64,000 nucleotides of DNA from Methylobacter luteus IMV-B-3098 (GTDB lineage: Bacteria > Pseudomonadota > Gammaproteobacteria > Methylococcales > Methylomonadaceae): positions 62,001 through 126,000 of the forward strand of contig NZ_ATYJ01000014.1 in NCBI RefSeq assembly GCF_000427625.1, given 5' to 3'. A program made the position numbers and the translations under genes. The notes beneath the pieces were generated by a model. The model did not search any database. It saw only the letters and a list, made by a program, of their open reading frames with translations, and was not told the origin of the DNA. The stretch's first letter is position 1, and each line of letters begins with the position of its first letter. This document shows positions 38,328-48,065 of the stretch, piece after piece.

Positions 38328-38924
38328 ATCCGCCCTTGCTGCAATCATAACGCTGATAGCGGAGCGCATTAAGAGCAGTACCAGACAGGAGGCGACGACA
38401 ATATCGGGCCAACCTGAGCCAGTGAGCCATACCGCGCCGGCCGCGACAAAAACGGACAAATTCGACGCAATGTCATTTCGCGAACATTCCCACACCGAAC
38501 TCATATTCACGTCCTCATGGCGATGGCGCCATAGAAGGAAAAGGCAAAGCATGTTGGCGGCAAGGCCTAGGAGGCTGAACACGCCCATAACCTCGAACAC
38601 GGGGACAGTGGGGACAAGCAGTTTGAACACTACTTGAGCAGCCACGGTGCAAGCTGCTAAAAAAATGAGCCCCCCCTTAAACAGAGCGACTTTGGCCTTA
38701 ACGGCTGTGTTCCTAGAAACCGCATAAAGACTAAGGCCATAGGTCAAAGCATCGCCAAGATTATCAAGGCTATCAGACAACAGTGAGGATGACTTGCCAT
38801 ACAATGCAGCGGCAACGATGACAAAAAACATCACGGCGTTGGTGCCGAGAACGATCTGTAATGTTCCGCGCTGTCGTTCGCGCAGCCGATCTAAAGAACA
38901 ACCCTTATCGCAACAATCACTCAT
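38310..38924 (-). CDS. CDF-family cation transporter, short form
   Basis: 204 aa. The N-terminus MSDCCDKGCSLD carries three cysteines, a possible metal-binding tag. The helix with SSSLLSDSLDNLGDALTYG has the D-x3-D type metal site of CDF proteins, and a second set is SRNDIASNLSV. It ends right after the sixth helix and lacks the cytoplasmic CDF C-terminal domain, as some short cation transporters do. It should move Zn(II)-like or other divalent ions out of the cytoplasm. It starts 10 nt after the adaptor gene stop. Confidence 0.8.
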   Translation of the reverse strand: MSDCCDKGCSLDRLRERQRGTLQIVLGTNAVMFFVIVAAALYGKSSSLLSDSLDNLGDALTYGLSLYAVSRNTAVKAKVALFKGGLIFLAACTVAAQVVFKLLVPTVPVFEVMGVFSLLGLAANMLCLFLLWRHRHEDVNMSSVWECSRNDIASNLSVFVAAGAVWLTGSGWPDIVVASCLVLLLMRSAISVMIAARADMVAVR

Positions 38925-38934
38925 GATGAATACC

Positions 38935-40173
38935 TCAATGTTTCATGCCCGGCATGCCGCCGACCGCCGATTTCAATTGGCTTTCGGAGTCGATGAGGAA
39001 ATTCGCTGAGGTTACGACGTGCTCGCCTTCCTGAACACCTTCCAGGACTTCCACCCAATCCCCGCTACGCAGGCCTGTTTTGGCATTACGCCATTCAAGC
39101 CGGCCGCCCCCGAGATGAATGAAAATGATCTGCCGTTCTCCGGATTCCAGGATCGCATCCTTAGACACGGCCAGTCGCACGCCGAGCGGTATCTTGAGTT
39201 CCAGGTTGGTATACATGCCGGGTTTGAGTCGCTCCCCCGGGTTATCCAGCTCGAAACGCACCTTGGCGGTGCGGGTCTGCGGATCGACGGTAGGATAGAT
39301 AAAACCGATGCGTGCCTTCAGCGAGATATCCGGCGCATAGGACAGACTTACGCTGGCGGTCTGGCCGATCTCGATGAGGGGCAGTTCGTATTCGTAGATG
39401 TCGCCGACGATCCAGATATGGGACAGGTTGGCGATGGTGTATAACTCGTCACCCGGCTTGGTTTGCAAACCGGCCACGGCCATCTTGTTGATGACCGTGC
39501 CGCTGAGCGGGGCATGGATTGGCAAGGTGGTCAACACCTCGCCGGTGCGCTCCAGGTCGTGAATATGGCTTTCTCGAATATCCCAAAGCAAAAGCCGGCG
39601 GCGTGATGCTGCCAGCAGAGCTTTTGCACCGGCCGCAACTTCCGGGAACTCGCTCTGTCCCAGTGTCCGGCTGCTACGCAGTGCAATCAGATATTCTTCC
39701 TGGGTGGCCACCAGCTCCGGACTGTAGAGCGTGAACAAGACTTGGCCTTGCTTGACATGCTCTCCCGTATAGTTGACCAGCAGCCGGTCGATCCAGCCCT
39801 CCAGCTTGACGGTGACGCGGGCAAGCTGGCGCTCATCGACTTCCACCCTCCCCACCGTGCGGATTGTCCGTTCCAAAGGACGCCGCTGCGCCGGCTCGAA
39901 CTTAACGCCAATGGATTGAAGCCGTTCCGGGCTGATGAACATTGAATTCTCGGATGGCGCCAGAGTTTGGTTTTGCGCAAGGATAGTATCATCCTCTTGC
40001 GCTGGTTGAGTTTCACCTCCCATCTCATGCCCCTTATGAGCAGGTACTTCGGCATTCCCAGCAGGTGCTAAAACGGTCGTCGGATGATTCGGCCGAAAGA
40101 AGAAAAACAAGGCCAGTGTCACCAGAACGCCCAGAGCCACACCGATGAGTAGGTCGCGAAATCGTAGATTCAT
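38935..40173 (-). CDS. CusB-type RND periplasmic adaptor
   Basis: 412 aa. N-terminal anchor LLIGVALGVLVTLALFFFF, then a His/Met linker (HKGHEMGGE) in place of the HMBD copies of the other adaptor. Core parts: TVKLEGWIDRLLVNYTGEHV, the lipoyl half TLPIHAPLSGTVINKMAVAG and a barrel domain ending NPGERLKPGMYTNLELK. The C-terminus MPGMKH again offers Met/His ligands. It bridges the TolC-like protein at 40170 and the pump at 35129. The ATG overlaps the upstream stop by 4 nt. Confidence 0.9.
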   Translation of the reverse strand: MNLRFRDLLIGVALGVLVTLALFFFFRPNHPTTVLAPAGNAEVPAHKGHEMGGETQPAQEDDTILAQNQTLAPSENSMFISPERLQSIGVKFEPAQRRPLERTIRTVGRVEVDERQLARVTVKLEGWIDRLLVNYTGEHVKQGQVLFTLYSPELVATQEEYLIALRSSRTLGQSEFPEVAAGAKALLAASRRRLLLWDIRESHIHDLERTGEVLTTLPIHAPLSGTVINKMAVAGLQTKPGDELYTIANLSHIWIVGDIYEYELPLIEIGQTASVSLSYAPDISLKARIGFIYPTVDPQTRTAKVRFELDNPGERLKPGMYTNLELKIPLGVRLAVSKDAILESGERQIIFIHLGGGRLEWRNAKTGLRSGDWVEVLEGVQEGEHVVTSANFLIDSESQLKSAVGGMPGMKH

Positions 40174-41387
40174 GGTGTCACTCCGGTGATGCCTTCCAGC
40201 CGAGCCAGGGCTTTTTCGTGCTCGGCCATCTCGCTGTGGAATTCCAGTTCGTTTTCTTGCAAGGTCAGCAAACTGTTCAGGAGTGTCAGGAAGTCTACCT
40301 TGCCCACCGCATAACTGGCCTGGGCCGAAGTCAGGGTGAGGCTCGATTGTGGGATAATGGCGTCCTTCAGCAGCTTGACGAGCCGTTCAGAACGCTCGGC
40401 TTGGGCCAGATTATCCTTGATCCGGGCCAGCAGTTCCTGTCGTAGCGACTGCAAATCCTGGAAGGACGCTTCGCGTCCGGCAACCGCCTCACGCACGCCC
40501 TCCCGTTGCTTAGTGGCAAAGTAGAGCGGCACCTTGACGTTCAGCATAACCTGGTAGCCGTTCATCTTCATGGCGGTATCATGAAGCCCTCGCGCATCCA
40601 GTTCGAAGTCAGGATAGTATTCCCGCTTGGCTAGAGCGACGGACTGATCGCCACGTTCCAGGGCTTTTTGCTGGCTATGTAATAAAGGCGAGGCTTGATC
40701 CAGGAGTTTATTCAACTCGTCGGGCGAATGGCGAAGCGGCGTAAAGTGCATGTCCTGAGGGGGGCCGAGCGGGTCGTTGGGCAAGCGGTTCAGCAGACGG
40801 TTAATGTCGGCATGCAGTGATTGCCGGCGCTGCTCCAGCGTAGCGAGGCGGGCGAGCAAGCGTGAAATCTCCGTCTGCGCGCGTAATACATCCTGCTGGG
40901 CTGTCTGGCCGACGCTATAACGGGCGGTGGCGGTTTGCTCAAAATCCTCCAGCAGCAACTTGTTCTTGCTGACGACATTGATTGAAGCGTGGACAAAATG
41001 CAGCTCGTAGAAGAGCTCTTTCAGTTGGGCAATGACCGCCAATTGGGTTGACAGGTAATCCTGCTCCAGGCGCTCCGCATCGCGCGAGGCGATCTCGCCC
41101 TTGAGTCGGAGTTTGCCGGGAAACGGGACTTCTTGGCTCATACCGTACATCATTTCCTTCTGCGGAGCCATATCCTTGTAGCTGACACCCACCTTAGGAT
41201 CGGGAAGTGTCTGCACCTGGGGAATCACGGCCTTGGCGGACTCCCAGCGCTGGAGAGCGGCCTGGATATCGGGATTATGGGACAGCGCCTCCTGGACCAG
41301 CTGTTCCAACGAAGCCGGTTGCATACTTTCCTCGGCGGCCCCTAAAATGGGCCACAACAGGCTGACCCACAGCAATGCGGATTTCAT
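40170..41387 (-). CDS. TolC-family outer-membrane factor of the second Cus-like system
   Basis: 405 aa from ATG 41387, chosen because AAGGAG lies 6 nt upstream and the ATG overlaps the stop of the methyltransferase gene (ATGA). Signal peptide LLWVSLLWPILGAAEE. OEP motifs: SLEQLVQEALSHNPDIQAAL and SYAVGKVDFLTLLNSLLTLQENE. It is the exit duct for the pump at 35129. Confidence 0.9.
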   Translation of the reverse strand: MKSALLWVSLLWPILGAAEESMQPASLEQLVQEALSHNPDIQAALQRWESAKAVIPQVQTLPDPKVGVSYKDMAPQKEMMYGMSQEVPFPGKLRLKGEIASRDAERLEQDYLSTQLAVIAQLKELFYELHFVHASINVVSKNKLLLEDFEQTATARYSVGQTAQQDVLRAQTEISRLLARLATLEQRRQSLHADINRLLNRLPNDPLGPPQDMHFTPLRHSPDELNKLLDQASPLLHSQQKALERGDQSVALAKREYYPDFELDARGLHDTAMKMNGYQVMLNVKVPLYFATKQREGVREAVAGREASFQDLQSLRQELLARIKDNLAQAERSERLVKLLKDAIIPQSSLTLTSAQASYAVGKVDFLTLLNSLLTLQENELEFHSEMAEHEKALARLEGITGVTP

Positions 41388-42070
41388 GACGTTTCTCCTT
41401 GGTGATGGCTGCATGCCCCCTCTCCGGTTGGTTTGCAAGCCCGGTACAGGGCGATAGTACCGGATACGGTTCGGTAACGGCTGATCTCTTCCACCGAGCG
41501 AAAACCGGCCTCCGCCATGAAAACCGGCAACAGGCCTCGAATATTATCGTGAACCTCCTCAGCCCAGCGTACCAGCAGCGAGATTAACCACATCGTCCGA
41601 TCCTGCGGTTTCCCGAAATCCGCCACATGCAGTTCTCCGCCGGGCTTGAGTACGCGGAATGCTTCCGCGAGTGCCCGCCGTTTATCTTCCCGCGTCAAGT
41701 GGTGTAGCATCAGGCTCGCGAACACGCGATCGAAGGTCTCGTCAAGATAGGGCAGATCAGTGGCCGTACCCTGTCGCAGGACGATAACCTCCCCCACCTG
41801 CTCAGCCTTTCTGCGTGCGATAGCGAGCACCCGGGGATCGACATCGAGCCCATGCACTTCTGCGTCTGGATGGGTGCGCTTGATCAGCAGAGTAAGTGTT
41901 CCGGTACCGCAGCCCACGTCCAGCACGCGTTGGCCGGACTGGATGCGGGCCTGCGCGATCAAGGCGGTCTTTACTGCCTGTTCAGGATACAAACGCCGCA
42001 TGATCGTATCGTACCATGGTGTCAGCCAATGAAAATGAAGCGCCGGAATGTACTTGGAGGACCTCTTCAT
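41384..42070 (-). CDS. Class I SAM-dependent methyltransferase heading the efflux operon
   Basis: 228 aa from ATG 42070 (an upstream ATG at 42100 would add 10 residues). Rossmann motifs: VLDVGCGTGTLTLLI, then VHGLDVDP, DLPYLDETFDRVFASLMLHH and LKPGGELHVADFG. The family is UbiE/ArsM-like; a substrate cannot be read, and the paired cysteines of arsenite methylases are not evident, although a C-terminal ACKPTGEGACSHH tail has two Cys. It is translationally coupled to the TolC gene, which suggests a link to metal or metalloid stress rather than quinone synthesis. Confidence 0.8.
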   Translation of the reverse strand: MKRSSKYIPALHFHWLTPWYDTIMRRLYPEQAVKTALIAQARIQSGQRVLDVGCGTGTLTLLIKRTHPDAEVHGLDVDPRVLAIARRKAEQVGEVIVLRQGTATDLPYLDETFDRVFASLMLHHLTREDKRRALAEAFRVLKPGGELHVADFGKPQDRTMWLISLLVRWAEEVHDNIRGLLPVFMAEAGFRSVEEISRYRTVSGTIALYRACKPTGEGACSHHQGETS

Positions 42071-42134
42071 AACACTTAATCCAGCTTTATAAGGAATCAT
42101 GTAATCTACCCGATGTTTAATCGGTAGGTTTAGA

Positions 42135-43517
42135 TTAAAAAGCTAACCAACCATTCACCATGAAGGTGTTGTTAAATTGAGCATCAGTATTTGTGCCATT
42201 GGCTTGAGAGTAGCCAATATATTGCAAGCTGGTACGCAAGTTCATCAGATATGAATACGAATTGGCTTTGCTAAATGGCACATAAACCAGTTCTGCTGTA
42301 TAGAATTGACTGTTCGGCCTGGTTTGAGCAATGATATTGCCCTCGTCGCCAAATAGAGGCGCATGTGATCCGTTTATTTTGTTATACGCGAAAGTCAAAC
42401 CATAAGTCTGATCGAACGTATAAGCGAGATTGATTTGATACGTTGCCAAATAGGTTCTACCCGTAGTCGGATCGGATGCCGCCCCTCGATCTGCCGATAG
42501 CTTCTGGTCTTCATAAATATAAGCCGTTTTGACTTCGAAGATATGTTTCGGATTCGCCATGTACTGATAAGTCGCATCGACTGCGACATCGGTAAAATGA
42601 TTAGCGCCAAAAGTCTTGTCACGTCCAGGAAAAACATCGGCACTCATACCATAGTGCCCCAGCGCGAAATAGTGCCCTTGCCAGTCATGTTGCAGCGCGA
42701 CACGCCAATAAGGCGCAGGGCCGTCAAGACTGACTCTGTCAGGCCCGGCGATACCGAATCCTCTCTGGAAATTGCTGGAAAATGAGCCATAAGCGCCAGC
42801 TTCCAAGTAAAGCAGATTGTTAATCATCGTATAAGCGGTAGCGCCGCCAACTTGAGAGCCCAGTGCATCATCAATCAATGGGCTAGCGCCGACTTCAGGC
42901 TGTACCCCGCTCCCCGTATAAGGAAATCCCCAGACGGGTGTGGTATTCCATAAGTCCTGTACGGTTGGATTGTTATTTAAAGAGATACCGTAAGTAATGG
43001 GGCTGCCGCCCAAACCTAATTGATCGGCAAAGCGGATATCGGTGTGTTCCATTACGAGCCGATCCTCATAGCCGTCATAAGTTAACTGGCTATAGGCGCC
43101 AACCTTGCCATAAATACGGCCTGCATAAACCAAAGACGCTTCGTCGAAGGTGAAGTTGTTGTTTTTATTATAGCCAGATCGAAGCGTTCCATCCGGCTGA
43201 CTTGGGCTTTGTACTGTTTGATCCTTTTGGGTATTGGTGAATGATCCCTGTACCATGCCGCCGAGTGGGGGCAGTTTGGCGGCAGTGCCACTGCCCCCGC
43301 CCATCGTATAGCCGCCCAGTTTGAAATCACGGCCGTAAGGCGTCAGGTTAGGCCCGAAGGACTGGGTATGACACTGACTGCAGGCCACACCTGTCTGCCG
43401 GGAAAAACTCGGCATAGCTTCAGCTTCTGGACTTGTTAACAGCGTGGCTGAGATGAGCGCCAGTAGCAATGCCAGACAATAATTCAAATGGTAACCAGGT
43501 TTACAAAAAGGATGCAT
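42135..43517 (-). CDS. Outer-membrane barrel with one c-type haem motif
   Basis: 460 aa. The signal peptide ends near EAEA. Directly after it is MPSFSRQTGVACSQCHTQSFGPNLTPYGR with a single CxxCH haem site (CSQCH). The remaining ~400 residues alternate in short strands, Tyr/Phe/Asn-rich and ending in F (MVNGWLAF), the pattern of an outer-membrane beta-barrel. Covalent haem in a porin-like barrel suggests electron transfer across, or redox at, the outer membrane. Related cytochrome-porin proteins occur in iron- and methane-oxidising bacteria. It lies 35 nt downstream of nothing transcribed in the same unit except the P-type ATPase at 43678, so it may be monocistronic. Confidence 0.8.
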   Translation of the reverse strand: MHPFCKPGYHLNYCLALLLALISATLLTSPEAEAMPSFSRQTGVACSQCHTQSFGPNLTPYGRDFKLGGYTMGGGSGTAAKLPPLGGMVQGSFTNTQKDQTVQSPSQPDGTLRSGYNKNNNFTFDEASLVYAGRIYGKVGAYSQLTYDGYEDRLVMEHTDIRFADQLGLGGSPITYGISLNNNPTVQDLWNTTPVWGFPYTGSGVQPEVGASPLIDDALGSQVGGATAYTMINNLLYLEAGAYGSFSSNFQRGFGIAGPDRVSLDGPAPYWRVALQHDWQGHYFALGHYGMSADVFPGRDKTFGANHFTDVAVDATYQYMANPKHIFEVKTAYIYEDQKLSADRGAASDPTTGRTYLATYQINLAYTFDQTYGLTFAYNKINGSHAPLFGDEGNIIAQTRPNSQFYTAELVYVPFSKANSYSYLMNLRTSLQYIGYSQANGTNTDAQFNNTFMVNGWLAF

Positions 43518-43677
43518 AAATCACTCCATATTGTTTCTTTGAATTTCCGCCATTTAACAAGCTGAAGTTCCCTAGTAGCCAAGTGGTTTTCAGCCCTTTC
43601 TATTCAGTGCCAGATTAACGCATACTCCGTCTCCAAAGCACAGGATTGTGTGCCTGCCTGAAGCTTCATTTTTTATT

Positions 43678-46377
43678 TCAAGCCTTCCTCGCCCGAGGAC
43701 GGCGGATGACTTTTCTCAGTTCCAGGACCATCAGCGGTATTGATCCAACCCCGATCCAGGCCACGCACTGGTTTAGCGACACCGGTTCGATCTGAAACAG
43801 CGCTTGTAGCATTGGAACATGGTGTATCGCCAACTGCAAGGCAAAGCTCGCCGCCACAATCAGGAACAAGCGCAGGTTGGAAAACAGGCCTATCTGCCAA
43901 ATAGTACGTTGTTCGCTCCGGGCACCGAAAGCGCGCAGCAGCTCGGCAATCACCAGGGCGGTAAAGGCGGCATCGCGGGCTTGTTCCAGGCTATTGTCGA
44001 TATAGAGTTCATAGGCATATACGCCAAGCGTGACGCCGGCGGTCAGCAAGCCGGTGAACAGGGTTAATTTGAGGAAACTCCAGTTGAATAGGGTTTCTTG
44101 GGAGCGTCGTGGCGGGCGATTCAACACATCGGGATCAATCGGATCAGTCGCCAGAGCGAGCGCAGGTAAGCCGTCGGTTACCAAGTTGATCCACAAAAGA
44201 TGCAGCGGCAGCAGGGGCAGCGGCCAGCCCAGAAGGACCGCGCTCAGCATCACCATTAGCTCGCCGGTATTCCCCGCCAGCAGATAGGCCAACGTTTTGG
44301 CGATGTTGTCATAAATGCCCCGCCCTTCTTCTACAGCAGCGACAATGGAGGCAAAATTGTCATCGGAGATGATGATGTCGGCGGCCTCTTTAGTCACCTC
44401 GGTACCGGTCATGCCCATGGCGATGCCAATGGAGGCTTCCTTGATCGCAGGGGCATCGTTAACCCCGTCCCCGGTCATTGCCACAACTGCCCCGCGGGCC
44501 TTCCATGCGTGGACAATGCGGAGCTTGTGCTCGGCAGTAACCCGCGCATAAACTGAAACCTGTGTCACACGTTCCCCCAGCGCTTCGTCGTCCAGACGAT
44601 CAAGCTCGACTCCTGCGAGAACTTCTTCGCCTTTGCCCAGAATGCCCAATTCATGGCCGATTGCCCGTGCAGTGTCCGGATGGTCACCGGTGATCATCAC
44701 GGTTTTAATGCCGGCCCGTTTGCACTTGACCACGGCCTCCTTCGCCTCGTTACGAGGCGGGTCCTGTAGGCCCACCAGTCCTAAAAGGGTGAGTCCCTGC
44801 TCGATCTCGGCATCGTTCACAACCACGCCCTCTTCGAAATTGAAGCCATCCGGGGGGCGCTCAGCGACTGCCAGCACGCGCAGGGCATCGTGTGCCAGTA
44901 AAGTATTAGCCTGGAGCAGCCGGATGCGATCGTCCTCGGTCAATTCCCTTACTCCCTGGCGGGTACGAATCAGAGTGCAACGGCTGAGAATAACTTCAGG
45001 AGCCCCTTTGACGAATGCCCAGGCATGACCTTTCTGATTACGGATGACAGTCATGCGTTTGCGGTCGGAATCGAAAGGCACAACAGCCAGACGCGGCATC
45101 TCAGCCTCGATGACTGCACGGGTAATACCCCCTTTCGCAGCGGCTACTAGCAGAGCCCCTTCGGTGGGGTCACCTACAACTGCTGGCCGATTATCTATCA
45201 GGGTCAGTTCGGCATCATTACAGGCGGCCGACGAATGCAGCAAAGCTAGGAGATCAGGGCTTTCTGATGGCAGGCTTTCCATATTGCCGGAAAAAAATGC
45301 CCCTTCCGTGCTATAACCTTCACCGGTGACGCGATACAAGCTTTCTGAGGTAATCAACTTGCGAGCCGTCATTTCGCCCATCGTCAGCGTGCCGGTTTTG
45401 TCGGTACAAACGACCTCGGCGCAGCCTAGTGTTTCGACCGAGGCCATATGCCGCACCAAGGCATGACGCTGCACCATGCGCTGAACACCCAAAGCAAGCG
45501 CGACAGTTACCACGGCGGGCAGCCCTTCGGGGATAGCCGCTACCGCAAGACTGACCGCGCTCAGGAAAAGCTCAAACAGCGCTATTCCTCGCAATAAGCC
45601 GAGCCCGAAAATCAGAGCGACAATGCCGAAACAGGCCCACAACAACAAACGCGCAACCCGGTCGAGTTTTCGTTGCAGCGGAGTTTCTCCACTTTCGGCA
45701 GTCTCCAGCAGTTTGGCGATATGGCCGAGTTCCGTCTCCATACCGGTAGCAACCACCAAGGCGCGGCCGGTGCCTCCTGTCACACTGGTGCCGAGGAAGA
45801 CCATATTGTTCCGATCCGCCAAAGGCGTTTCCGGAGGCAAGCTGCCGGTAAACTTGCCTACAGCTTGTGATTCACCGGTGAGCGGCGCTTCGTTGATGCG
45901 AAGCACAGCTGCCTGGATTAGGCGAGCGTCCGCAGCGATCAAATCCCCGCCTTCGAGTAACAGGACATCGCCCGGAACTATTTCAGCCGCGGTAACTACC
46001 ATACTACGACCGTTACGCACCACGCGGCAATGCGGGGCTGTCAAACGAGCCAGCGCGGCTGCCGCCTTCTCGGCACGGTACTCCTGAATGAAACCGATCA
46101 CTGCGTTCAGGATCACGATGGTAATGATGACGATGCCATCTACGGTTTCACCCAGTGCGGCAGACACAGCAGCTGCACCAATCAGCACCCAAATGACAAG
46201 GCTTTTAAACTGGCTTACAAAAATGACCAAGGCCGAAAGTTGTTTGCCTTTGCGTAATTTATTTGGCCCATACCGAGCGAGCCGCTTTTTCGCTTCATTA
46301 ACAGAAAGCCCTTGCTCCACATCGGTAGCAAGAAGGCTTGCGGCTTCGGTAATTGATAGCTTGTGCCATGTGTTTAT
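43678..46377 (-). CDS. P2-type (Ca2+-ATPase-like) cation-transporting ATPase, apparent AUA start
   Basis: 899 aa if started at ATA 46377; 880 aa if at GTG 46320. Phosphorylation site VVCTDKTGTLTMGEM, TM4 PEGLPAVVTVALALG, hinge GDGVNDAPAIKEASIGIAMG and a C-terminal six-helix domain (WINLVTDGLPALALATDP) mark a SERCA/PMR1-like pump. Upstream of the GTG the same frame encodes WHKLSITEAASLLATDVEQG, the conserved start of the family's cation-ATPase N domain. The only fitting start is ATA, with GGGAGG 9 nt upstream. Substrate is probably Ca(II) or Mn(II). Gene looks intact. Confidence 0.9.
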   Translation of the reverse strand: MNTWHKLSITEAASLLATDVEQGLSVNEAKKRLARYGPNKLRKGKQLSALVIFVSQFKSLVIWVLIGAAAVSAALGETVDGIVIITIVILNAVIGFIQEYRAEKAAAALARLTAPHCRVVRNGRSMVVTAAEIVPGDVLLLEGGDLIAADARLIQAAVLRINEAPLTGESQAVGKFTGSLPPETPLADRNNMVFLGTSVTGGTGRALVVATGMETELGHIAKLLETAESGETPLQRKLDRVARLLLWACFGIVALIFGLGLLRGIALFELFLSAVSLAVAAIPEGLPAVVTVALALGVQRMVQRHALVRHMASVETLGCAEVVCTDKTGTLTMGEMTARKLITSESLYRVTGEGYSTEGAFFSGNMESLPSESPDLLALLHSSAACNDAELTLIDNRPAVVGDPTEGALLVAAAKGGITRAVIEAEMPRLAVVPFDSDRKRMTVIRNQKGHAWAFVKGAPEVILSRCTLIRTRQGVRELTEDDRIRLLQANTLLAHDALRVLAVAERPPDGFNFEEGVVVNDAEIEQGLTLLGLVGLQDPPRNEAKEAVVKCKRAGIKTVMITGDHPDTARAIGHELGILGKGEEVLAGVELDRLDDEALGERVTQVSVYARVTAEHKLRIVHAWKARGAVVAMTGDGVNDAPAIKEASIGIAMGMTGTEVTKEAADIIISDDNFASIVAAVEEGRGIYDNIAKTLAYLLAGNTGELMVMLSAVLLGWPLPLLPLHLLWINLVTDGLPALALATDPIDPDVLNRPPRRSQETLFNWSFLKLTLFTGLLTAGVTLGVYAYELYIDNSLEQARDAAFTALVIAELLRAFGARSEQRTIWQIGLFSNLRLFLIVAASFALQLAIHHVPMLQALFQIEPVSLNQCVAWIGVGSIPLMVLELRKVIRRPRARKA

Positions 46378-46609
46378 AGTGGCGTTCCTCCCATTAACAT
46401 TAGCAGCGCATCTGCATAATCATTATCGTCAGCTTTTCGGTGACGGAACGGAAAAGAACGGCGGCCGGAGTATTACCAAGCCAAGTCCGCGCTCGCATCC
46501 GCACCGGTATCCCTGAGTGGAGAGCAAAGTCAATATTGTCCGGGAGGGCAGTTCGTGGCTGCCTTCTCTATTCTCTGCCTTCAACTGCGCAACGCCTGCC
46601 TTACTTAGT
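46378..46609. other. Gap between ATPase and lipoprotein genes
   Basis: No gene seen. The region carries the ribosome-binding GGGAGG at 46387-46392 and must hold any promoter for the P2-ATPase gene. No clear promoter or hairpin was identified. Confidence 0.35.
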
Positions 46610-47182
46610 CTACTCAGGCATGCTCTCTAATAGGCAGTCAACTGCATCCGAAACAGCTATATCGCCCCTTCCTTCATTGACTAACACGCCAAATATCCCA
46701 CCCTGTCCAACCAGACAAATAGATGTGTCCCGCCATAGGAGAGCGTCCTTCTCCTTGTCATATAAAAAACCTGACACTTCCACCTTATCGGTATTGCCAA
46801 CCACATTTAGATCAATAAGGGCTAAGACCATGATCCAGCGGGCTCCTGGTGGGCCGAGGCGCTTTATCAAGGCCGGATCAGCGGCCCGTAGATTATCATT
46901 CGTCAGTGCAGCGGTCTCGCGCGAAGTACCGTTCAGGACTACAGCATATCCTTTCCGCCTAAGAATCGTTGCCGCCTCTCCACGCAATCGATCTTCGAGA
47001 TTTACCGCGACATGCTTATCGATTCGCGCATCAACCGCTGGTAGTAGCGTAATCTGACCTATGGATTCAGGCTTAAGTTCGGAAGCCCGGTAGAATGCTG
47101 GCTGGATAACTACACATCCCACCAGCAAAAAAAGCACACCGACTAATGTGATTATGATCGATTTATGCCAACGGATAGTCAT
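46610..47182 (-). CDS. Lipoprotein of unknown function
   Basis: 190 aa with signal and lipobox VLFLLVGC (Cys23). The mature domain (QITLLPAVDARIDKHVAVNLEDRLRGEAATILRRKGYAVVL...GARWIMVLALIDLNVVG...EVSGFLYDKEKDALLWRD) has the look of small periplasmic lipoproteins of the DUF4136/GNA1162 type that resemble LptE/TolB N-domains. Function unknown. Confidence 0.75.
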   Translation of the reverse strand: MTIRWHKSIIITLVGVLFLLVGCVVIQPAFYRASELKPESIGQITLLPAVDARIDKHVAVNLEDRLRGEAATILRRKGYAVVLNGTSRETAALTNDNLRAADPALIKRLGPPGARWIMVLALIDLNVVGNTDKVEVSGFLYDKEKDALLWRDTSICLVGQGGIFGVLVNEGRGDIAVSDAVDCLLESMPE

Positions 47183-47206
47183 GATTCGCTCTCCTCTTTG
47201 TTTAAG

Positions 47207-48023
47207 TCATACGGTTTTTGCAATTTTTGCCATTATTTGATGACTATCACCAAACTTACAAAGCGCATCGCAGTGCTGCCGAAGTTCTGAAAATAAAATG
47301 TATTCAATTGGGGTTCTGATCTGCTTAATGGAAGGGAGTGAGAGTTGTAAAACCACATCCTTTTCTCTACTCTCAGGTACCACCAAATAAAAAGTTTCGT
47401 TGCCGGTAGCAATGGAATAAGAAAGATCGGTCAGGCGTAAAATTCCCGAATAAATACTGGTGCTTTTTTCAACTTCAAAGGCACAAATCACCTTATTTGT
47501 CCCTTTCTCAAACCATAATACATCTATCAGTTTGATAGTGTTGGCGGTTTCTTTATCACAATTGATAGCCGGAAATTTATCGGGATTCATAAACGAAAAA
47601 CTATGTCCTGCATAGGACTTCGAGCGGTCATTTGGAGCCACAAAAGCATCGTAACCCAAACTTTGACCGATTTTTAGCAGATGAAACTGCATTTCGGAAT
47701 GGAGGTTTTCTTCCTGTTTTTCGTCTTGAATTTCTTTTTGGCGTTTTTCAATGTTTTTTTCTAACTTGTTTCGTTCGTCTTCACTTAAATAGTCATTATT
47801 GCCGAGCAGCATTTTTTGCGCACCAATTTCAAAACAAATTCTAAGAACTACCCTTAAAATCATTTGGAAAAGTTTTATTTTTAATATTTTCCACCACCTG
47901 TAAAACCCCTCTGCGAATGGTGCGAAAGGCTTTGAGCCGTTGATCATTGTCAATAAACCAAGTGTTGTAAACACTTTGCGTATCAGCTTTATATTGTGTG
48001 ATTATTTGTAAGAGATTGTTCAT
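47207..48023 (-). pseudogene. Frameshifted or deleted restriction-endonuclease-like gene
   Basis: The first part is in one frame (MNNLLQIITQYKADTQSVYNT... to NDFKGSS, stop at 47841). A second frame continues from about 47880 with GAQKMLLGNNDYLSEDERNK through HSFSFMNPDKFP and LIDVLWFEKGT...VICAFEVEKSTSIYSGILR, ending at 47207. The D...E-V-E pattern resembles a PD-(D/E)XK nuclease core. Each half reads like protein only in its own frame, so a frameshift or small deletion near 47850-47880 is likely. The intact product was probably a DNA-binding or nuclease protein. Confidence 0.6.
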
Positions 48024-48065
48024 CTTTTATTTTTATAGTGGTTACGCATTGACGACTGGATAGAA

